DNA of 38,535 nt from Planctomycetota bacterium (lineage in GTDB: Bacteria; Planctomycetota; Phycisphaerae; Phycisphaerales; SM1A02): the NCBI GenBank assembly GCA_902521645.1, contig CABYSN010000008.1, positions 1 through 38,535 on the forward strand. The letters run 5' to 3'. The notes under the pieces are model-generated. The model ran no database searches, was not told the DNA's origin, and worked only from the letters and a program-made list of their open reading frames with translations. Positions 23,386-32,830 of this stretch are shown here, piece by piece; position 1 is the first letter of the stretch; each line of letters begins with the position of its first letter. Both the position numbers and the translations under genes were made by a program.

Positions 23386-25464
23386 GTGAAGAAGACGAAA
23401 TTCCAACTCGAGAGCCCCTTCGAACCCGCCGGCGACCAGCCTGCCGCGATCGAGCAGCTCTGCGAAGGCGTTCGGAACGACCGTCCGTACCAGACCCTGC
23501 TGGGAGCGACGGGCACGGGCAAGACCTTCACGATGGCGAACGTCATCCAGAGGACTGGAAAACCGACGCTGATCGTGAGCCACAACAAGACGCTCGCAGC
23601 GCAGCTCTTCGAGGAGATGCGGGAGTTGTTCCCTCACAACGCAGTCTCATACTTCGTCAGTTATTACGACTACTACCAGCCGGAAGCCTACATTCCGCAA
23701 CGGGACATCTACATCGAGAAGGATGCTTCGAGAAACCCGGACCTCGATCGTCTGAGACTCGCGGCGACCAGCAATCTGCTGAGCCGCGAGGATGTGATCG
23801 TGATCTCCAGCGTGTCCTGCCTGTACGGACTCGGCTCCCCGGACGAATACGCGAAGAGAGTCATTCATCTCAACAACGGTGCGACCATCGACAGACGTTC
23901 CTTTCTGATCGGGCTCTCCGAAATGCAGTACAAGCGAAAGGATCTCGATCCGGAACGAGGCTGCTTCCGGGTCAGAGGCGACTGCATCGAGGTCTATCCC
24001 GCCTACGAGGAGTACGGCATCCGCATCGATCTCTTCGGGGACGAGATCGAATCACTCCAGCTCTTCGACCCGGTGAGCGGCGAACTGCTCGCCGACGAGA
24101 ACACCGTGCACATCTTTCCGGCGGTCCACTACGTCATGCCCGAGGAACAGCGCGAACAGGCGATCGTCGAAATTCGCGAGGAGCTCGACAGCACGGTCCT
24201 CGATCTGCGTTCCAAGGGCAAGCTGCTCGAAGCCCAGCGACTGCAGGGCAGGACGAATTACGACCTCGAGATGATCCAGGAAGTGGGCTACTGCTCGGGG
24301 ATCGAGAACTACGCCCGCTTCTTCGACGGCCGCAAACCCGGAAGCCGTGCATTCTGCCTGCTGGACTACTTCCGTTCGATGCAGGAAAGACCGGCCGACG
24401 ACTGGCTGGTGATCATCGATGAATCGCACGTGACGATCCCGCAGATCAAGGGGATGTTCTTCGGTGACCGCGCGCGCAAGAAGACGCTCGTCGACCACGG
24501 CTTCAGACTGCCGAGCGCACTGGACAATCGACCGATCAAGCTCGATGAATTCGAAGCCATCACTCCACAGGTGATCAACGTCTCGGCGACTCCCGGTACG
24601 TACGAACTCGAGAAGTCGGAGGGTGAGATCGTGGAGCAGGTGATTCGCCCGACGGGGCTGGTCGACCCACCCATCGAGTTGCGACCCGCACGAGGTCAGG
24701 TCCCCGACCTCGTGAAGGAATGCCATGATCGCGCCGCCAAGGGCGAACGGGTCCTCGTGACCGCGCTCACCAAACGACTCTGCGAGGAACTGGCCGGATA
24801 CCTCGAACAGGAGGGTCTCAAGGTCAGGTACCTGCACAGCGAGATCGACACCCTCGATCGTCTGGACATTCTCGCGGATCTTCGAAGTGGCGCGTTCGAG
24901 GTGCTGGTCGGCGTGAATCTTCTGAGGGAGGGTCTCGACCTTCCCGAGGTCTCGCTGGTGTGCATCCTCGACGCCGACAAGCAGGGCTTCCTCAGATCGC
25001 AGTCCAGTCTGATCCAGACGATGGGCCGGGCCGCTCGAAATGCGAATTCCGTCGCGATCCTCTACGCGGACAAGGTCACCGAACAGATGCAGGCGGCCAT
25101 GGACGAAGTCGAAAGAAGAAGAGAGCTTCAACTCGCGTACAACGAGGCGAACGGGATCACCCCCACCACCATCAGCAAGGCGATCCGTCGTGGGATCGAA
25201 CGCGAACTCTCCGCCCACCGAACCGCCAAGGAGGCGGTCGGAAGACGTGACGAGAACATCGCCGACAACGAGGAACGCATACTGAGTCTCGAAAAGGAGA
25301 TGCTTGCGGCCGCGGACGAACTCGACTTCGAAAAGGCCGCACGACTTCGCGACCGGATCGAGGACCTCGAATCACCCGAAGAAGCGGACGGGGAGACGAA
25401 GCGGACCACGCAGGCAGGCATTCCCGGTTCGAGAGCGGGAAGAACGGGTCGCAAAAGACGTTGA
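23386..25464 (+). CDS. uvrB: UvrABC excinuclease subunit B
   Basis: UvrB verifies DNA damage delivered by UvrA and recruits UvrC for incision during nucleotide excision repair. The 692-residue protein has Walker A Gly-Ala-Thr-Gly-Thr-Gly-Lys-Thr (40-47), the beta-hairpin with Tyr-Tyr-Asp-Tyr-Tyr-Gln-Pro-Glu-Ala-Tyr, the Ile-Ile-Asp-Glu-Ser-His-Val box and the helicase-like motifs near Gly-Arg-Ala-Ala-Arg-Asn. A C-terminal UVR motif sits around 640-675, and a basic tail follows it. The start is GTG: an ATG five bases upstream runs straight into a stop, and GAGGA lies seven bases before the GTG. It is full length. uvrA follows 366 bp downstream on the same strand. Confidence 0.97.
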   Translation: MKKTKFQLESPFEPAGDQPAAIEQLCEGVRNDRPYQTLLGATGTGKTFTMANVIQRTGKPTLIVSHNKTLAAQLFEEMRELFPHNAVSYFVSYYDYYQPEAYIPQRDIYIEKDASRNPDLDRLRLAATSNLLSREDVIVISSVSCLYGLGSPDEYAKRVIHLNNGATIDRRSFLIGLSEMQYKRKDLDPERGCFRVRGDCIEVYPAYEEYGIRIDLFGDEIESLQLFDPVSGELLADENTVHIFPAVHYVMPEEQREQAIVEIREELDSTVLDLRSKGKLLEAQRLQGRTNYDLEMIQEVGYCSGIENYARFFDGRKPGSRAFCLLDYFRSMQERPADDWLVIIDESHVTIPQIKGMFFGDRARKKTLVDHGFRLPSALDNRPIKLDEFEAITPQVINVSATPGTYELEKSEGEIVEQVIRPTGLVDPPIELRPARGQVPDLVKECHDRAAKGERVLVTALTKRLCEELAGYLEQEGLKVRYLHSEIDTLDRLDILADLRSGAFEVLVGVNLLREGLDLPEVSLVCILDADKQGFLRSQSSLIQTMGRAARNANSVAILYADKVTEQMQAAMDEVERRRELQLAYNEANGITPTTISKAIRRGIERELSAHRTAKEAVGRRDENIADNEERILSLEKEMLAAADELDFEKAARLRDRIEDLESPEEADGETKRTTQAGIPGSRAGRTGRKRR

Positions 25465-25479
25465 TGTTCGAGTTCGCAC

Positions 25480-25665
25480 TCAGCGGAGACGTCGGGATGA
25501 TCGCAGTCGGATGCGATCCACGCTGAGCCCTTCGAGCGGATTGACCGTCGGGATCTCGGACCGTTCACAACACGTCTCGACATCACAATCCAGCACCTCG
25601 TCGAGAACCGCGACGAGCTCGGAATGCTCGATGAGTTCGGGAGGATTGATGGTCTGCGGTGTCAT
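25480..25665 (-). CDS. Small hypothetical protein between uvrB and uvrA
   Basis: This 61-residue ORF opposes uvrB and ends 15 bp from its stop, the same close convergent spacing seen at other gene pairs here. About two thirds of its third codon positions are G or C, in line with real genes nearby. The sequence is acidic with a Cys-Asp-Val-Glu-Thr-Cys-Cys-Glu patch and a basic Arg-rich end. I do not recognise a family, and no Shine-Dalgarno precedes the ATG; a TTG at 25719 is the only earlier in-frame start. It may be a real small protein or chance. Confidence 0.42.
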   Translation of the reverse strand: MTPQTINPPELIEHSELVAVLDEVLDCDVETCCERSEIPTVNPLEGLSVDRIRLRSSRRLR

Positions 25666-25720
25666 GAGCGTGGGGATGATCCTGAAAAAAGGGTTTACTC
25701 GGATACCTTCTTCGTTCAAT

Positions 25721-25743
25721 GTGGCTTTTCAGGGCCACCTTTT
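25721..25743. terminator. Weak hairpin between uvrB and uvrA
   Basis: GTGGC (25721-25725) pairs with GCCAC (25734-25738) across an eight-base loop and is followed by CCTTTT. It is flanked by TTCAATG at 25715-25721 and again at 25742-25748. The T-tract is short and the stem only five pairs, so this may be a weak terminator, a regulatory element ahead of uvrA, or chance. No standard LexA box is visible in the 90 bases before uvrA. Confidence 0.3.
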
Positions 25744-25830
25744 CAATGAAAACTCCTGCTTTTTACAATCTTTGGAGAGATCGCTTCAGCCGCCCAGGTT
25801 TGGCTAACATCTTGAGGCAAGGGAAACAGC

Positions 25831-28734
25831 ATGCCGAGGAAGTCCGTGAAAACGAGCGCCATCCGGGTTACCGGAGCTAGAGAGCACAACCTCAAGGGCA
25901 TCGACGTGGTGCTTCCGAGGGACGAGCTGATCGTGATCACGGGGGTCTCAGGGTCCGGAAAGAGCTCTCTGGCCTTCGACACCATCTTCGCTGAAGGCCA
26001 ACGCAAGTACATGGAGTCGTTGAGCGCGTACGCCAGGCAGTTCCTCGACCAGATGCAGAAGCCGGATCTGGAATCGATCGAAGGCCTGCCCCCCACGATC
26101 GCGATCCACCAGAGAGCCAGCGGCCACAATCCCCGATCCACCGTCGCCACCACCACCGAGATATGGGACTATCTCAGACTTCTTTACGCACGATGCGGCA
26201 CGCCGACCTGCTGGCATGTGAAAGGCGGCAAGACCTGCGGCCGGGAGATCTCGGCCAGCACGGCGACCCAGATCATCGAGGCGGTTCTCGATGAATTCGA
26301 CGGACGAAGGGTCCAGCTCTGCGCGCCGATCATCAAGTCCAAGAAGGGTTTCCACAAGGAGATATTCGAGTCACTCCAGCAACAGGGTTTCATACGAGCC
26401 CGGGTCAACGGCACCATCGTCGACCTTCGCGAGGTGATGAAGGAAGGCGGAGACAATCCACTCGGACTCGGACGCTATGAGATGCACGACATCGAAGCGG
26501 TCGTGGATCGGATCAGGATCTCCGGAAGGGATCGCCAGCGACTGGCGGAAAGCATCGAAACCGCGCTCGCCACCGGCGAGAGTGCCCTGCTGCTTCTGGT
26601 CGAGACTCCGGAAGGCGCCTGGGAGGAGCATCGATACAGCAGTCGTTTCTCCTGCCCCGACCATCCCTCCTGCAGTCTCGACTCCCTGGAGCCCAGACTG
26701 TTCTCCTTCAACTCACCGCACGGCGCGTGCAAGGAGTGCTCGGGACTCGGCACCATTCTGGAATTCGACGAGAGCCTGGTCGTTCCCGACCAGACCCGCG
26801 CCGTCGCGGAAGCCATCGAGCCGTGGCGCAAGAACGGCAAGCGGATGAACATCTGGTACGGACGCCAGATGCGACGGTTCCTGGACAACATAGAAGTGGA
26901 CCGAAGCACCCCCTACTCGGAACTCACCCCCGGTCAGAAGAAGGTCCTTCTGTACGGCACGACCGCCGCCGACAAGAAGAAGCTCGGCTTCACCTTCGTC
27001 GGGGTCCTTCCAAATCTGCGCAGAAGAATCGAGGAGACGGAAAGCGACAACGTTCGCGAACGCCTCCATGCCTACACCGCATCGATACCCTGCCCCGCAT
27101 GCGCGGGAGCCCGGTTGAAGACATCCTCTCTGGCGGTGATGCTTCGAAGCGGACGAAGCAAGGCCAACATAGCCAGGGTCGCCTCCATGACGATCCGGGA
27201 AGCGACCGCATTCTTCAACGGGCTCAAACTCGACAAGGCGGGAACCCGGATCGCGGCACCGATCCTGCGAGAGATCCTCGCACGGCTGGGTTTTCTCGAA
27301 TCGGTCGGGCTCGGGTATCTGACCCTTGACCGGAGAAGCTCGACCCTTTCCGGCGGCGAGGCGCAGAGAATCAGACTGGCGACGCAGGTCGGAAGCGGAC
27401 TCGTCGGCGTCTGTTACGTGCTGGACGAACCCACGATCGGACTCCACGCCAGAGACAACGATCGACTGATCAGAACACTTCGTCACCTCAGCGACATCGG
27501 CAACACGGTGCTGGTGGTCGAGCATGACGAATCGATGATGCGGGCCGCCGACCAGGTGGTGGACATCGGTCCCGGACCCGGTCGACATGGAGGAAGAGTC
27601 GTCGCCCAGGGCACGATCGCACAGATCTCCAAGATCGAGGAATCACTGACCGGCGCGTTTCTCACAGGCAGGGAATCGATCGAAGTCCCCGACGAAAGAA
27701 GAGTGCTGGATGTCGAAGACGCGATCACGGTTCGAGGCGCACGCGAACACAATCTCAAGAACGTGGACGTGGCCTTCCCACTGGGCGGCATCACCTGCGT
27801 GACCGGAGTCTCCGGTTCCGGAAAATCGACATTGGTCAACGACATTCTTCTGCAAGCCGCCCAGAAGCATCTCAATGGCACCAGAGTGATCCCGGGAAGA
27901 CACGATTCGGTGGAAGGACTCGACACCATCGATCGGATCATCGAGGTCGACCAGTCACCGATCGGCCGAACGCCTCGGTCGAATCCCGCGACCTACACCG
28001 GGGTGCTGGACGAGATCCGAAAGCTCTTCGCAATGGCACCGGAATCGAAGATACGCGGATACATGCCCGGACGATTCAGCTTCAACGTCAAGGGCGGCCG
28101 ATGCGAGGCCTGCCAGGGCCAGGGTGTCAGACGGATCGAGATGCACTTCCTCCCGGACGTGTTCGTCACGTGCGAGGAATGCAATGGCAGCAGATACAAC
28201 CACGAAACCCTCGAGGTGAAATATCGCGGAAAGACGATCGCGGACATCCTGGAGATGACCGTCGAGAACGCGGTGGATTTCTTCGAAGCACATCGCAGAG
28301 TCCATCGAATGCTGGGATGCCTGAGAGACGTCGGACTCGGATACCTCCAGCTCGGACAGCCCTCCACCACGCTCTCCGGAGGCGAGGCCCAGAGGGTCAA
28401 ACTCGCCTCGGAACTCGGCACCACCACCCAGGGTCACACTCTGTACGTGCTGGACGAACCGACCACGGGACTGCACTTCGCCGACGTCAAGAAACTCCTC
28501 GACGTGATGCAACGCCTCGCCGACAACGACAACACGCTGATCGTGATCGAACACAATCTCGATGTGATCAAGTGCTGCGACTGGATCATCGACCTCGGCC
28601 CTGAAGGCGGCTCGGGCGGCGGCGAGGTTCTCACGGTGGGCACACCGGAGGACATCGTCGAATGCGAAGGCAGTCACACCGGCGCGTTCCTTCTTCCGAT
28701 CCTGGAAGAGGCTCCCGTCGAAGAGGTCGTCTGA
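25831..28734 (+). CDS. uvrA: UvrABC excinuclease subunit A
   Basis: UvrA is the damage-scanning ATPase of nucleotide excision repair. The 967-residue product has two ABC modules: Walker A Gly-Val-Ser-Gly-Ser-Gly-Lys-Ser at 38-45 and again in the second half, and two Leu-Ser-Gly-Gly-Glu-Ala-Gln-Arg signatures, each followed by Leu-Asp-Glu-Pro. The second zinc module is complete (Cys758, Cys761, Cys781, Cys784). The first is unusual: it reads Cys275-Pro-Asp-His278-Pro-Ser-Cys281, with Cys300 and Cys303, instead of the common Cys-x2-Cys pair, so His278 may be a ligand. A short Cys-rich insertion lies near residues 128-141. The start has AAGGG about seven bases upstream. The gene ends 19 bp from a convergent gene. 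Confidence 0.97.
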   Translation: MPRKSVKTSAIRVTGAREHNLKGIDVVLPRDELIVITGVSGSGKSSLAFDTIFAEGQRKYMESLSAYARQFLDQMQKPDLESIEGLPPTIAIHQRASGHNPRSTVATTTEIWDYLRLLYARCGTPTCWHVKGGKTCGREISASTATQIIEAVLDEFDGRRVQLCAPIIKSKKGFHKEIFESLQQQGFIRARVNGTIVDLREVMKEGGDNPLGLGRYEMHDIEAVVDRIRISGRDRQRLAESIETALATGESALLLLVETPEGAWEEHRYSSRFSCPDHPSCSLDSLEPRLFSFNSPHGACKECSGLGTILEFDESLVVPDQTRAVAEAIEPWRKNGKRMNIWYGRQMRRFLDNIEVDRSTPYSELTPGQKKVLLYGTTAADKKKLGFTFVGVLPNLRRRIEETESDNVRERLHAYTASIPCPACAGARLKTSSLAVMLRSGRSKANIARVASMTIREATAFFNGLKLDKAGTRIAAPILREILARLGFLESVGLGYLTLDRRSSTLSGGEAQRIRLATQVGSGLVGVCYVLDEPTIGLHARDNDRLIRTLRHLSDIGNTVLVVEHDESMMRAADQVVDIGPGPGRHGGRVVAQGTIAQISKIEESLTGAFLTGRESIEVPDERRVLDVEDAITVRGAREHNLKNVDVAFPLGGITCVTGVSGSGKSTLVNDILLQAAQKHLNGTRVIPGRHDSVEGLDTIDRIIEVDQSPIGRTPRSNPATYTGVLDEIRKLFAMAPESKIRGYMPGRFSFNVKGGRCEACQGQGVRRIEMHFLPDVFVTCEECNGSRYNHETLEVKYRGKTIADILEMTVENAVDFFEAHRRVHRMLGCLRDVGLGYLQLGQPSTTLSGGEAQRVKLASELGTTTQGHTLYVLDEPTTGLHFADVKKLLDVMQRLADNDNTLIVIEHNLDVIKCCDWIIDLGPEGGSGGGEVLTVGTPEDIVECEGSHTGAFLLPILEEAPVEEVV

Positions 28735-28753
28735 CCCGATCCGCGAAGCCCGC

Positions 28754-30217
28754 TCAGAGACATTCGATCGGCTCGCCTATCGAACCATCCGCATCGTCGG
28801 CTCGTCGCAGGGCGTACAACAGCACGCCGGGCTCGGAACAGGGCATCGGTCGACGTGACACCCCGATCGATCGGAAGAGTCGCGAACTCGAAAGAAACGC
28901 GCGCAATCCACTGGCCGTGAAACGATCGGAACGATGCGGGGTGCGGATCTGATCATGCGCGGTCATGGAACGAGCGAGCAGAAGGAGCACCCCATCGGCG
29001 GAGAGCATGCGGTGGCACTCCGCGAGAATCCGGATCGGGTTGCCGTCTCGCTCGAGGACGCGATCGAGAAGAATGAGGTCGATGGACCCTGATTCGATCG
29101 GGATCCCACCGAGATCATCCAGCAGATGAGGTGGCAGGCGTGCGCCTCCGATGAAGGACTCGAGCGCGTGAAGACGATCCTCGAGAGCCGTCGCGGAGAT
29201 GCCGTATTCGGCCAGTTCGGCCTCGACCGACCCATCACCAGTGCCGATCGTGAGGATCCTGGTCGGAATTTCGGGGCGAAGCACGCCGCGTACGAGCTCC
29301 ACCCGATTGAGCAGCACGTCGTCCGATTCGCCGATGCCCGCCTGATCGGAGTCATCCGAGCCGAATTCCGGAACCACCGTGGGCCCGAGTCGCGCGCGCA
29401 TCCTCGCCAGGTCCGGACAGCTTCGATCGAAACCCCATTTCGAAAGAAAGGACGCTCTCGACGATCGGATTCCCGAAGGGCTGTCCGCATTCGTGGGCCG
29501 CGCCGTTCTCAGAGCGAGTCGATGAGTGAAGACGATCTCGGGATCGATCCACGAGGTCCAGCCGGCCGTTCGAAGCGACACGCCCAGATCGATGGTCTGA
29601 CCTCGAAGCAGGGTGGTGTCGTAGGGACCGACTTCGTCGAAGGCGGTCCGACGCATCACATGGAAGCACCCCATCACATGATCGGGGGCGAAGCCTTCAC
29701 AGACGACGTCCTTCTCCAGCCCCGCACCGATGTGCTGATATCCGTGCGGGTGGTACAGCAGGTCACCCATCGAATGGACACGCCCCAGATGATCGAGCTG
29801 GCGTCCGCCGAGCACGCCGAGTCGGGGCTGCGAGCGAAACGCGTCGAGGCCACGATCGAGCCAGTCCTTCGACTCGAGAACGATGTCCCCGTCGAATCGA
29901 AAGACGACGGGGGCCGATGTCTCCTGCATCAGACGATTCAGCACACCGGACAGGATGCCACTGTGTTCCAGCTCGATCAGACGCAGAAAGGGGCGATTCC
30001 CCACGGTCATCCGACCCGCCCACGCCCGTGCCGTGGCCAGGGAATCGTCGGTCGAACCGTCATCGGCGATCACGATCTCGACCCGGGAGAGCGCCTCGCC
30101 CAGCGTGCTTTCGAGCGAATTGAGCAGGTCCCCCAGAAGATCCGTGTTTCCATCGACGGAGCTTTCCCGACCATTGTTGAAGTTAGGAATGATGACCGAG
30201 GCCTCGGGAAACGTCAT
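28754..30217 (-). CDS. GT2 glycosyltransferase fused to a class I methyltransferase-like domain
   Basis: The 487-residue protein has two parts. Residues about 1-265 form a GT-A family 2 domain: Val-Ile-Ile-Pro-Asn-Phe-Asn-Asn, Ala-Asp-Asp-Gly-Ser-Thr-Asp-Asp, and Phe-Asp-Gly-Asp, which likely binds the nucleotide-sugar metal. Residues about 310-480 look like a SAM-dependent methyltransferase: the glycine-rich Leu-Thr-Ile-Gly-Thr-Gly-Asp-Gly-Ser and a Gly-Ser-Ile-Asp-Leu-Ile-Leu-Leu-Asp-Arg-Val-Leu-Glu segment resemble motif I and the downstream post-motif. Such fusions occur in glycan assembly. GAGGAG lies five bases before the ATG at 30217; an in-frame GTG 15 bases upstream is less likely. 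No polysaccharide cluster surrounds it, so the substrate is unknown. Confidence 0.85.
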   Translation of the reverse strand: MTFPEASVIIPNFNNGRESSVDGNTDLLGDLLNSLESTLGEALSRVEIVIADDGSTDDSLATARAWAGRMTVGNRPFLRLIELEHSGILSGVLNRLMQETSAPVVFRFDGDIVLESKDWLDRGLDAFRSQPRLGVLGGRQLDHLGRVHSMGDLLYHPHGYQHIGAGLEKDVVCEGFAPDHVMGCFHVMRRTAFDEVGPYDTTLLRGQTIDLGVSLRTAGWTSWIDPEIVFTHRLALRTARPTNADSPSGIRSSRASFLSKWGFDRSCPDLARMRARLGPTVVPEFGSDDSDQAGIGESDDVLLNRVELVRGVLRPEIPTRILTIGTGDGSVEAELAEYGISATALEDRLHALESFIGGARLPPHLLDDLGGIPIESGSIDLILLDRVLERDGNPIRILAECHRMLSADGVLLLLARSMTAHDQIRTPHRSDRFTASGLRAFLSSSRLFRSIGVSRRPMPCSEPGVLLYALRRADDADGSIGEPIECL

Positions 30218-30279
30218 TTGTTCTCCTCTCACCCTTGAGAGTCCTTGCCCAGAGCACCAAGAGGGAGGATGATCTGAGC

Positions 30280-30672
30280 ATGAGCGCCGAAAACGAAAGC
30301 AAGATCGCCCTTCGCGTCCTGATGATGCCCAAGGACACCAACCACGAAGGCACCATCTTCGGAGGCGTGATCCTGAGTCACATCGACCAGGCAGCCTACA
30401 TCGAAGCCCGGCGTCACGGAACCCACCGATGGGTGACCGCCGCCATCAACAAGGTGGATTTCATCGCACCGGTCTTCACCGGAGACATCGTAAGCTACCG
30501 AACCCGGACCGTGAACGAGGGGCGCACCAGTGTGACCGTCGCCGTCGAGGTGGAGGCCGAACGACGGAAGGATGGAACGACCGTCTCCGTCACGAGTGCG
30601 CAACTCGTCCTCGTGTCGATCGACGAGGACAGGAATCCGACCGCCTTCAATCAGAAGGGAGCGGAAGGATGA
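30280..30672 (+). CDS. Acyl-CoA thioesterase, hotdog fold
   Basis: The 130-residue cytoplasmic protein is a hotdog-fold acyl-CoA thioesterase of the YciA/BACH type. The core Thr-Asn-His-Glu-Gly-Thr-Ile-Phe-Gly-Gly-Val-Ile-Leu-Ser-His-Ile-Asp-Gln-Ala segment holds the catalytic Asn/Asp region, and Val-Asp-Phe-Ile-Ala-Pro-Val-Phe-Thr-Gly-Asp follows as expected. The ATG at 30280 is preferred: the upstream frame is open but adds nothing conserved. The stop overlaps purN by four bases (ATGA), so the two are translationally coupled. Chain-length preference cannot be told. Confidence 0.88.
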   Translation: MSAENESKIALRVLMMPKDTNHEGTIFGGVILSHIDQAAYIEARRHGTHRWVTAAINKVDFIAPVFTGDIVSYRTRTVNEGRTSVTVAVEVEAERRKDGTTVSVTSAQLVLVSIDEDRNPTAFNQKGAEG

Positions 30673-31274
30673 ATGGTCCATTGAGAATCGCGACGCTCCT
30701 CTCCGGACGCGGACGCTCGATCATGAATCTCGAGAAGAGGATCCGCGATGGAGCGCTGAACGCGGAGATCCGCACGGTGATCGCACATGACGACTCACTT
30801 CCCGGGGTCGAACGCTGTCGCGAGATGGGCCTTGATGTCCGCATCGTGCCGTCGACGTCTCCGGAGTCCTGTTCCGACGCGATCGACGAAGTGCTGCATG
30901 GATCCGATGCGGAACTGATCTGTCTCTGCGGATACCTCCGTCGGTTCCGGGTGGGAGAGGCCTGGAGCGGAAGAGTCGTGAACATCCATCCGTCGCTGCT
31001 TCCCGATTTCGGCGGAAAGGGCATGTACGGAAAACGCGTCCATCAGGCGGTGCTCGACTCGGGAAACAGGGTGAGCGGGTGCACCATCCACTGGGTCGAC
31101 GAGGAATACGATCGAGGCCCGATCATTCTGCAGAAGCGATGCGAAGTGAGAGAGGACGACGACATCGCCTCCTTGTCGGAAAGAGTCTTCGAACTGGAAT
31201 GCCATGCATACCCCGAGGCGATCGCGAGCGTGACCTCACTCCTCCGAACACCTTCGAGCATGTGTGAATCATGA
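30669..31274 (+). CDS. purN: Phosphoribosylglycinamide formyltransferase
   Basis: PurN transfers a formyl group from 10-formyltetrahydrofolate to glycinamide ribonucleotide in purine synthesis. The 201-residue product has the N-terminal Leu-Leu-Ser-Gly-Arg-Gly-Arg-Ser phosphate-binding loop, the catalytic Asn105-Ile-His107-Pro-Ser-Leu-Leu-Pro segment, and His141 to Asp148 in the [13 protein letters not shown] motif. These match the E. coli Asn, His and Asp active-site residues. The ATG overlaps the thioesterase stop, with GGGAG eight bases upstream. It ends overlapping the metallopeptidase gene by four bases. No other purine gene is nearby. Confidence 0.9.
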   Translation: MNGPLRIATLLSGRGRSIMNLEKRIRDGALNAEIRTVIAHDDSLPGVERCREMGLDVRIVPSTSPESCSDAIDEVLHGSDAELICLCGYLRRFRVGEAWSGRVVNIHPSLLPDFGGKGMYGKRVHQAVLDSGNRVSGCTIHWVDEEYDRGPIILQKRCEVREDDDIASLSERVFELECHAYPEAIASVTSLLRTPSSMCES

Positions 31275-32797
31275 AGAAAAGGCACCTCATAGCCTGCCTG
31301 ATGATCGGGATGTGCTCCTTCTTCAGCATCACATCAGACGCTTCGGCGCAGGCGAGACCTTCGAGGACCGCACTCGAACGCCAGATCGTGCGGGCGTTCG
31401 ACAGGGAGGATCCCCGAAGAGCCTTGCTGCTGATCGAGAGGTATCTGCAGTACTGGCCAGGCGACGAGGACATGCTCTACAACGCAGCATGCGGACATGC
31501 GATGCTGGGAGAGCGGGAGGAATCCGCGGAAAGGCTGCTCGAGGCCGTTCGCGAGGGCTTTCGTGATTTCGACTACATGACGCAGGACGAGGATCTCGAA
31601 CCGATCCGGGATCATGACGTGTATCTGGCGATACTCGAAGCTCGAGAGAAGATCAGAGAGCGAGCACCGACCGCAGAGGATGGCGGTTCGAACGCCGACG
31701 AGACCCGAACCTCAGAAAACGCTCCTGCGCGGGAATCACCAAGAGGTGGTCGAGGCAGCGAGGAATTCGAGTCATGGCGTCGCGATCACGGCGAGGACTA
31801 CTTCTTTGAAAGCGACCCGGGCCATCGACTTCTCGTCGCCTCCCCGCTTCCAGAGGAGGCTCGGCGTGAGATGATGGAGATGATCACCAGACAATCCGAC
31901 TACATGGTGGAGCATCTCTTCGGTGCCGTGCAGGCCGACCATGTCTTCGTCCTCGTTCCCGACAAGGCCGATTGTGCGATCTTCGATCTCGACCAGAGCA
32001 CCGCCGGTTGGTACGAGCATTCCCGACGGATGCTCGTCACCACCGACATAGGCGCCTCGCTTCGCCATGAATTCGCCCACGTCCTTCACTGGGGACACAT
32101 GGATCGCATCAATCAGAGACATCCGATGTGGATCCAGGAGGGGCTGGCCTCCCTGTTCGAGGAGTATGCCTCGGGACGGGACGGCGACATCCTTCGATTC
32201 CTTCCCAACGAGAGACACAACGTCACCTTCGATCTGGTCAACGGAGGCGACACGCCCTCCTGGCGCCAGCTCTTCGCACTCAGCCCGACACGATTCATGA
32301 GGGCGGCCAACCGTTTCTATCCGATCACTCGTTCGATCTTCAGATACGTCGCCTCGAAGGGCGAACTGGACGCCTGGTACGCGAATCTGGTCGATACCTT
32401 TCCCGAGGATCAGACCGGGGTGCACGCACTGGAGAAGACGTTCGGACAACCCATCGACCGGATCGAATCGAACTGGCGTTCCTGGGTGCGGGCGATGGGC
32501 CGAAGAGACAACACCATCACTCGCGGGGACGCCTCCCTGGGAATTCAGGCTGAAAGCGAGGTCGATGGATGCCGAGTCACCCTGGTCCACGAAGGCAGCG
32601 GCGCCCGTGACGCAGGCATGCAGGTCGACGATGTGATCGTGAAGATCGGCGGCACATCCATACGTTCGACCAGAGAACTGATGCTCGCCATCGCGAAACT
32701 CCGGGTCGGAGACGTGGTGCCGGTTCGAATCCGACGCGGGGACGACTATCTGCAGCTCATGATCACCATGAAACCCCTTCCAAGTTTCACGAATTGA
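31271..32797 (+). CDS. Secreted gluzincin metallopeptidase with C-terminal PDZ domain
   Basis: The 508-residue protein starts with a signal peptide (basic start, hydrophobic 6-20, likely cleavage after Ala-Ser-Ala-Gln-Ala near 24-28). A helical TPR-like region covers about 30-125, and a low-complexity linker (132-165) follows. The peptidase domain carries His-Glu-Phe-Ala-His (266-270) and the downstream Glu290 in Trp-Ile-Gln-Glu-Gly-Leu-Ala, the zinc ligand set of the peptidase-MA-like (gluzincin) group. A PDZ domain (about 425-508) with [13 protein letters not shown] closes the chain. It overlaps purN by four bases. I infer a periplasmic or outer-membrane-facing protease. Confidence 0.88.
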   Translation: MKKRHLIACLMIGMCSFFSITSDASAQARPSRTALERQIVRAFDREDPRRALLLIERYLQYWPGDEDMLYNAACGHAMLGEREESAERLLEAVREGFRDFDYMTQDEDLEPIRDHDVYLAILEAREKIRERAPTAEDGGSNADETRTSENAPARESPRGGRGSEEFESWRRDHGEDYFFESDPGHRLLVASPLPEEARREMMEMITRQSDYMVEHLFGAVQADHVFVLVPDKADCAIFDLDQSTAGWYEHSRRMLVTTDIGASLRHEFAHVLHWGHMDRINQRHPMWIQEGLASLFEEYASGRDGDILRFLPNERHNVTFDLVNGGDTPSWRQLFALSPTRFMRAANRFYPITRSIFRYVASKGELDAWYANLVDTFPEDQTGVHALEKTFGQPIDRIESNWRSWVRAMGRRDNTITRGDASLGIQAESEVDGCRVTLVHEGSGARDAGMQVDDVIVKIGGTSIRSTRELMLAIAKLRVGDVVPVRIRRGDDYLQLMITMKPLPSFTN

Positions 32798-32822
32798 GCG
32801 GCATCATTTCGGTTGGTATAGG
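32794..32822 (+). promoter_or_regulatory. Candidate sigma-70-like promoter for the DUF502 gene
   Basis: TTGAGC (32794-32799) and TATAGG (32817-32822) are separated by exactly 17 bases, each matching four of six consensus positions. The predicted start near 32829 would leave almost no leader before the ATG at 32831, so translation might be leaderless, although an AGGA seven bases before the ATG would be part of any longer transcript. The -35 overlaps the end of the peptidase gene (stop at 32795-32797). Confidence 0.35.
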
Positions 32823-32830
32823 ATCGACAC

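Noticed and set aside
24052-25218. A 388-codon open frame antisense to uvrB
   Set aside because: uvrB is unambiguous, and the antisense product shows only the mirror of its codon use.
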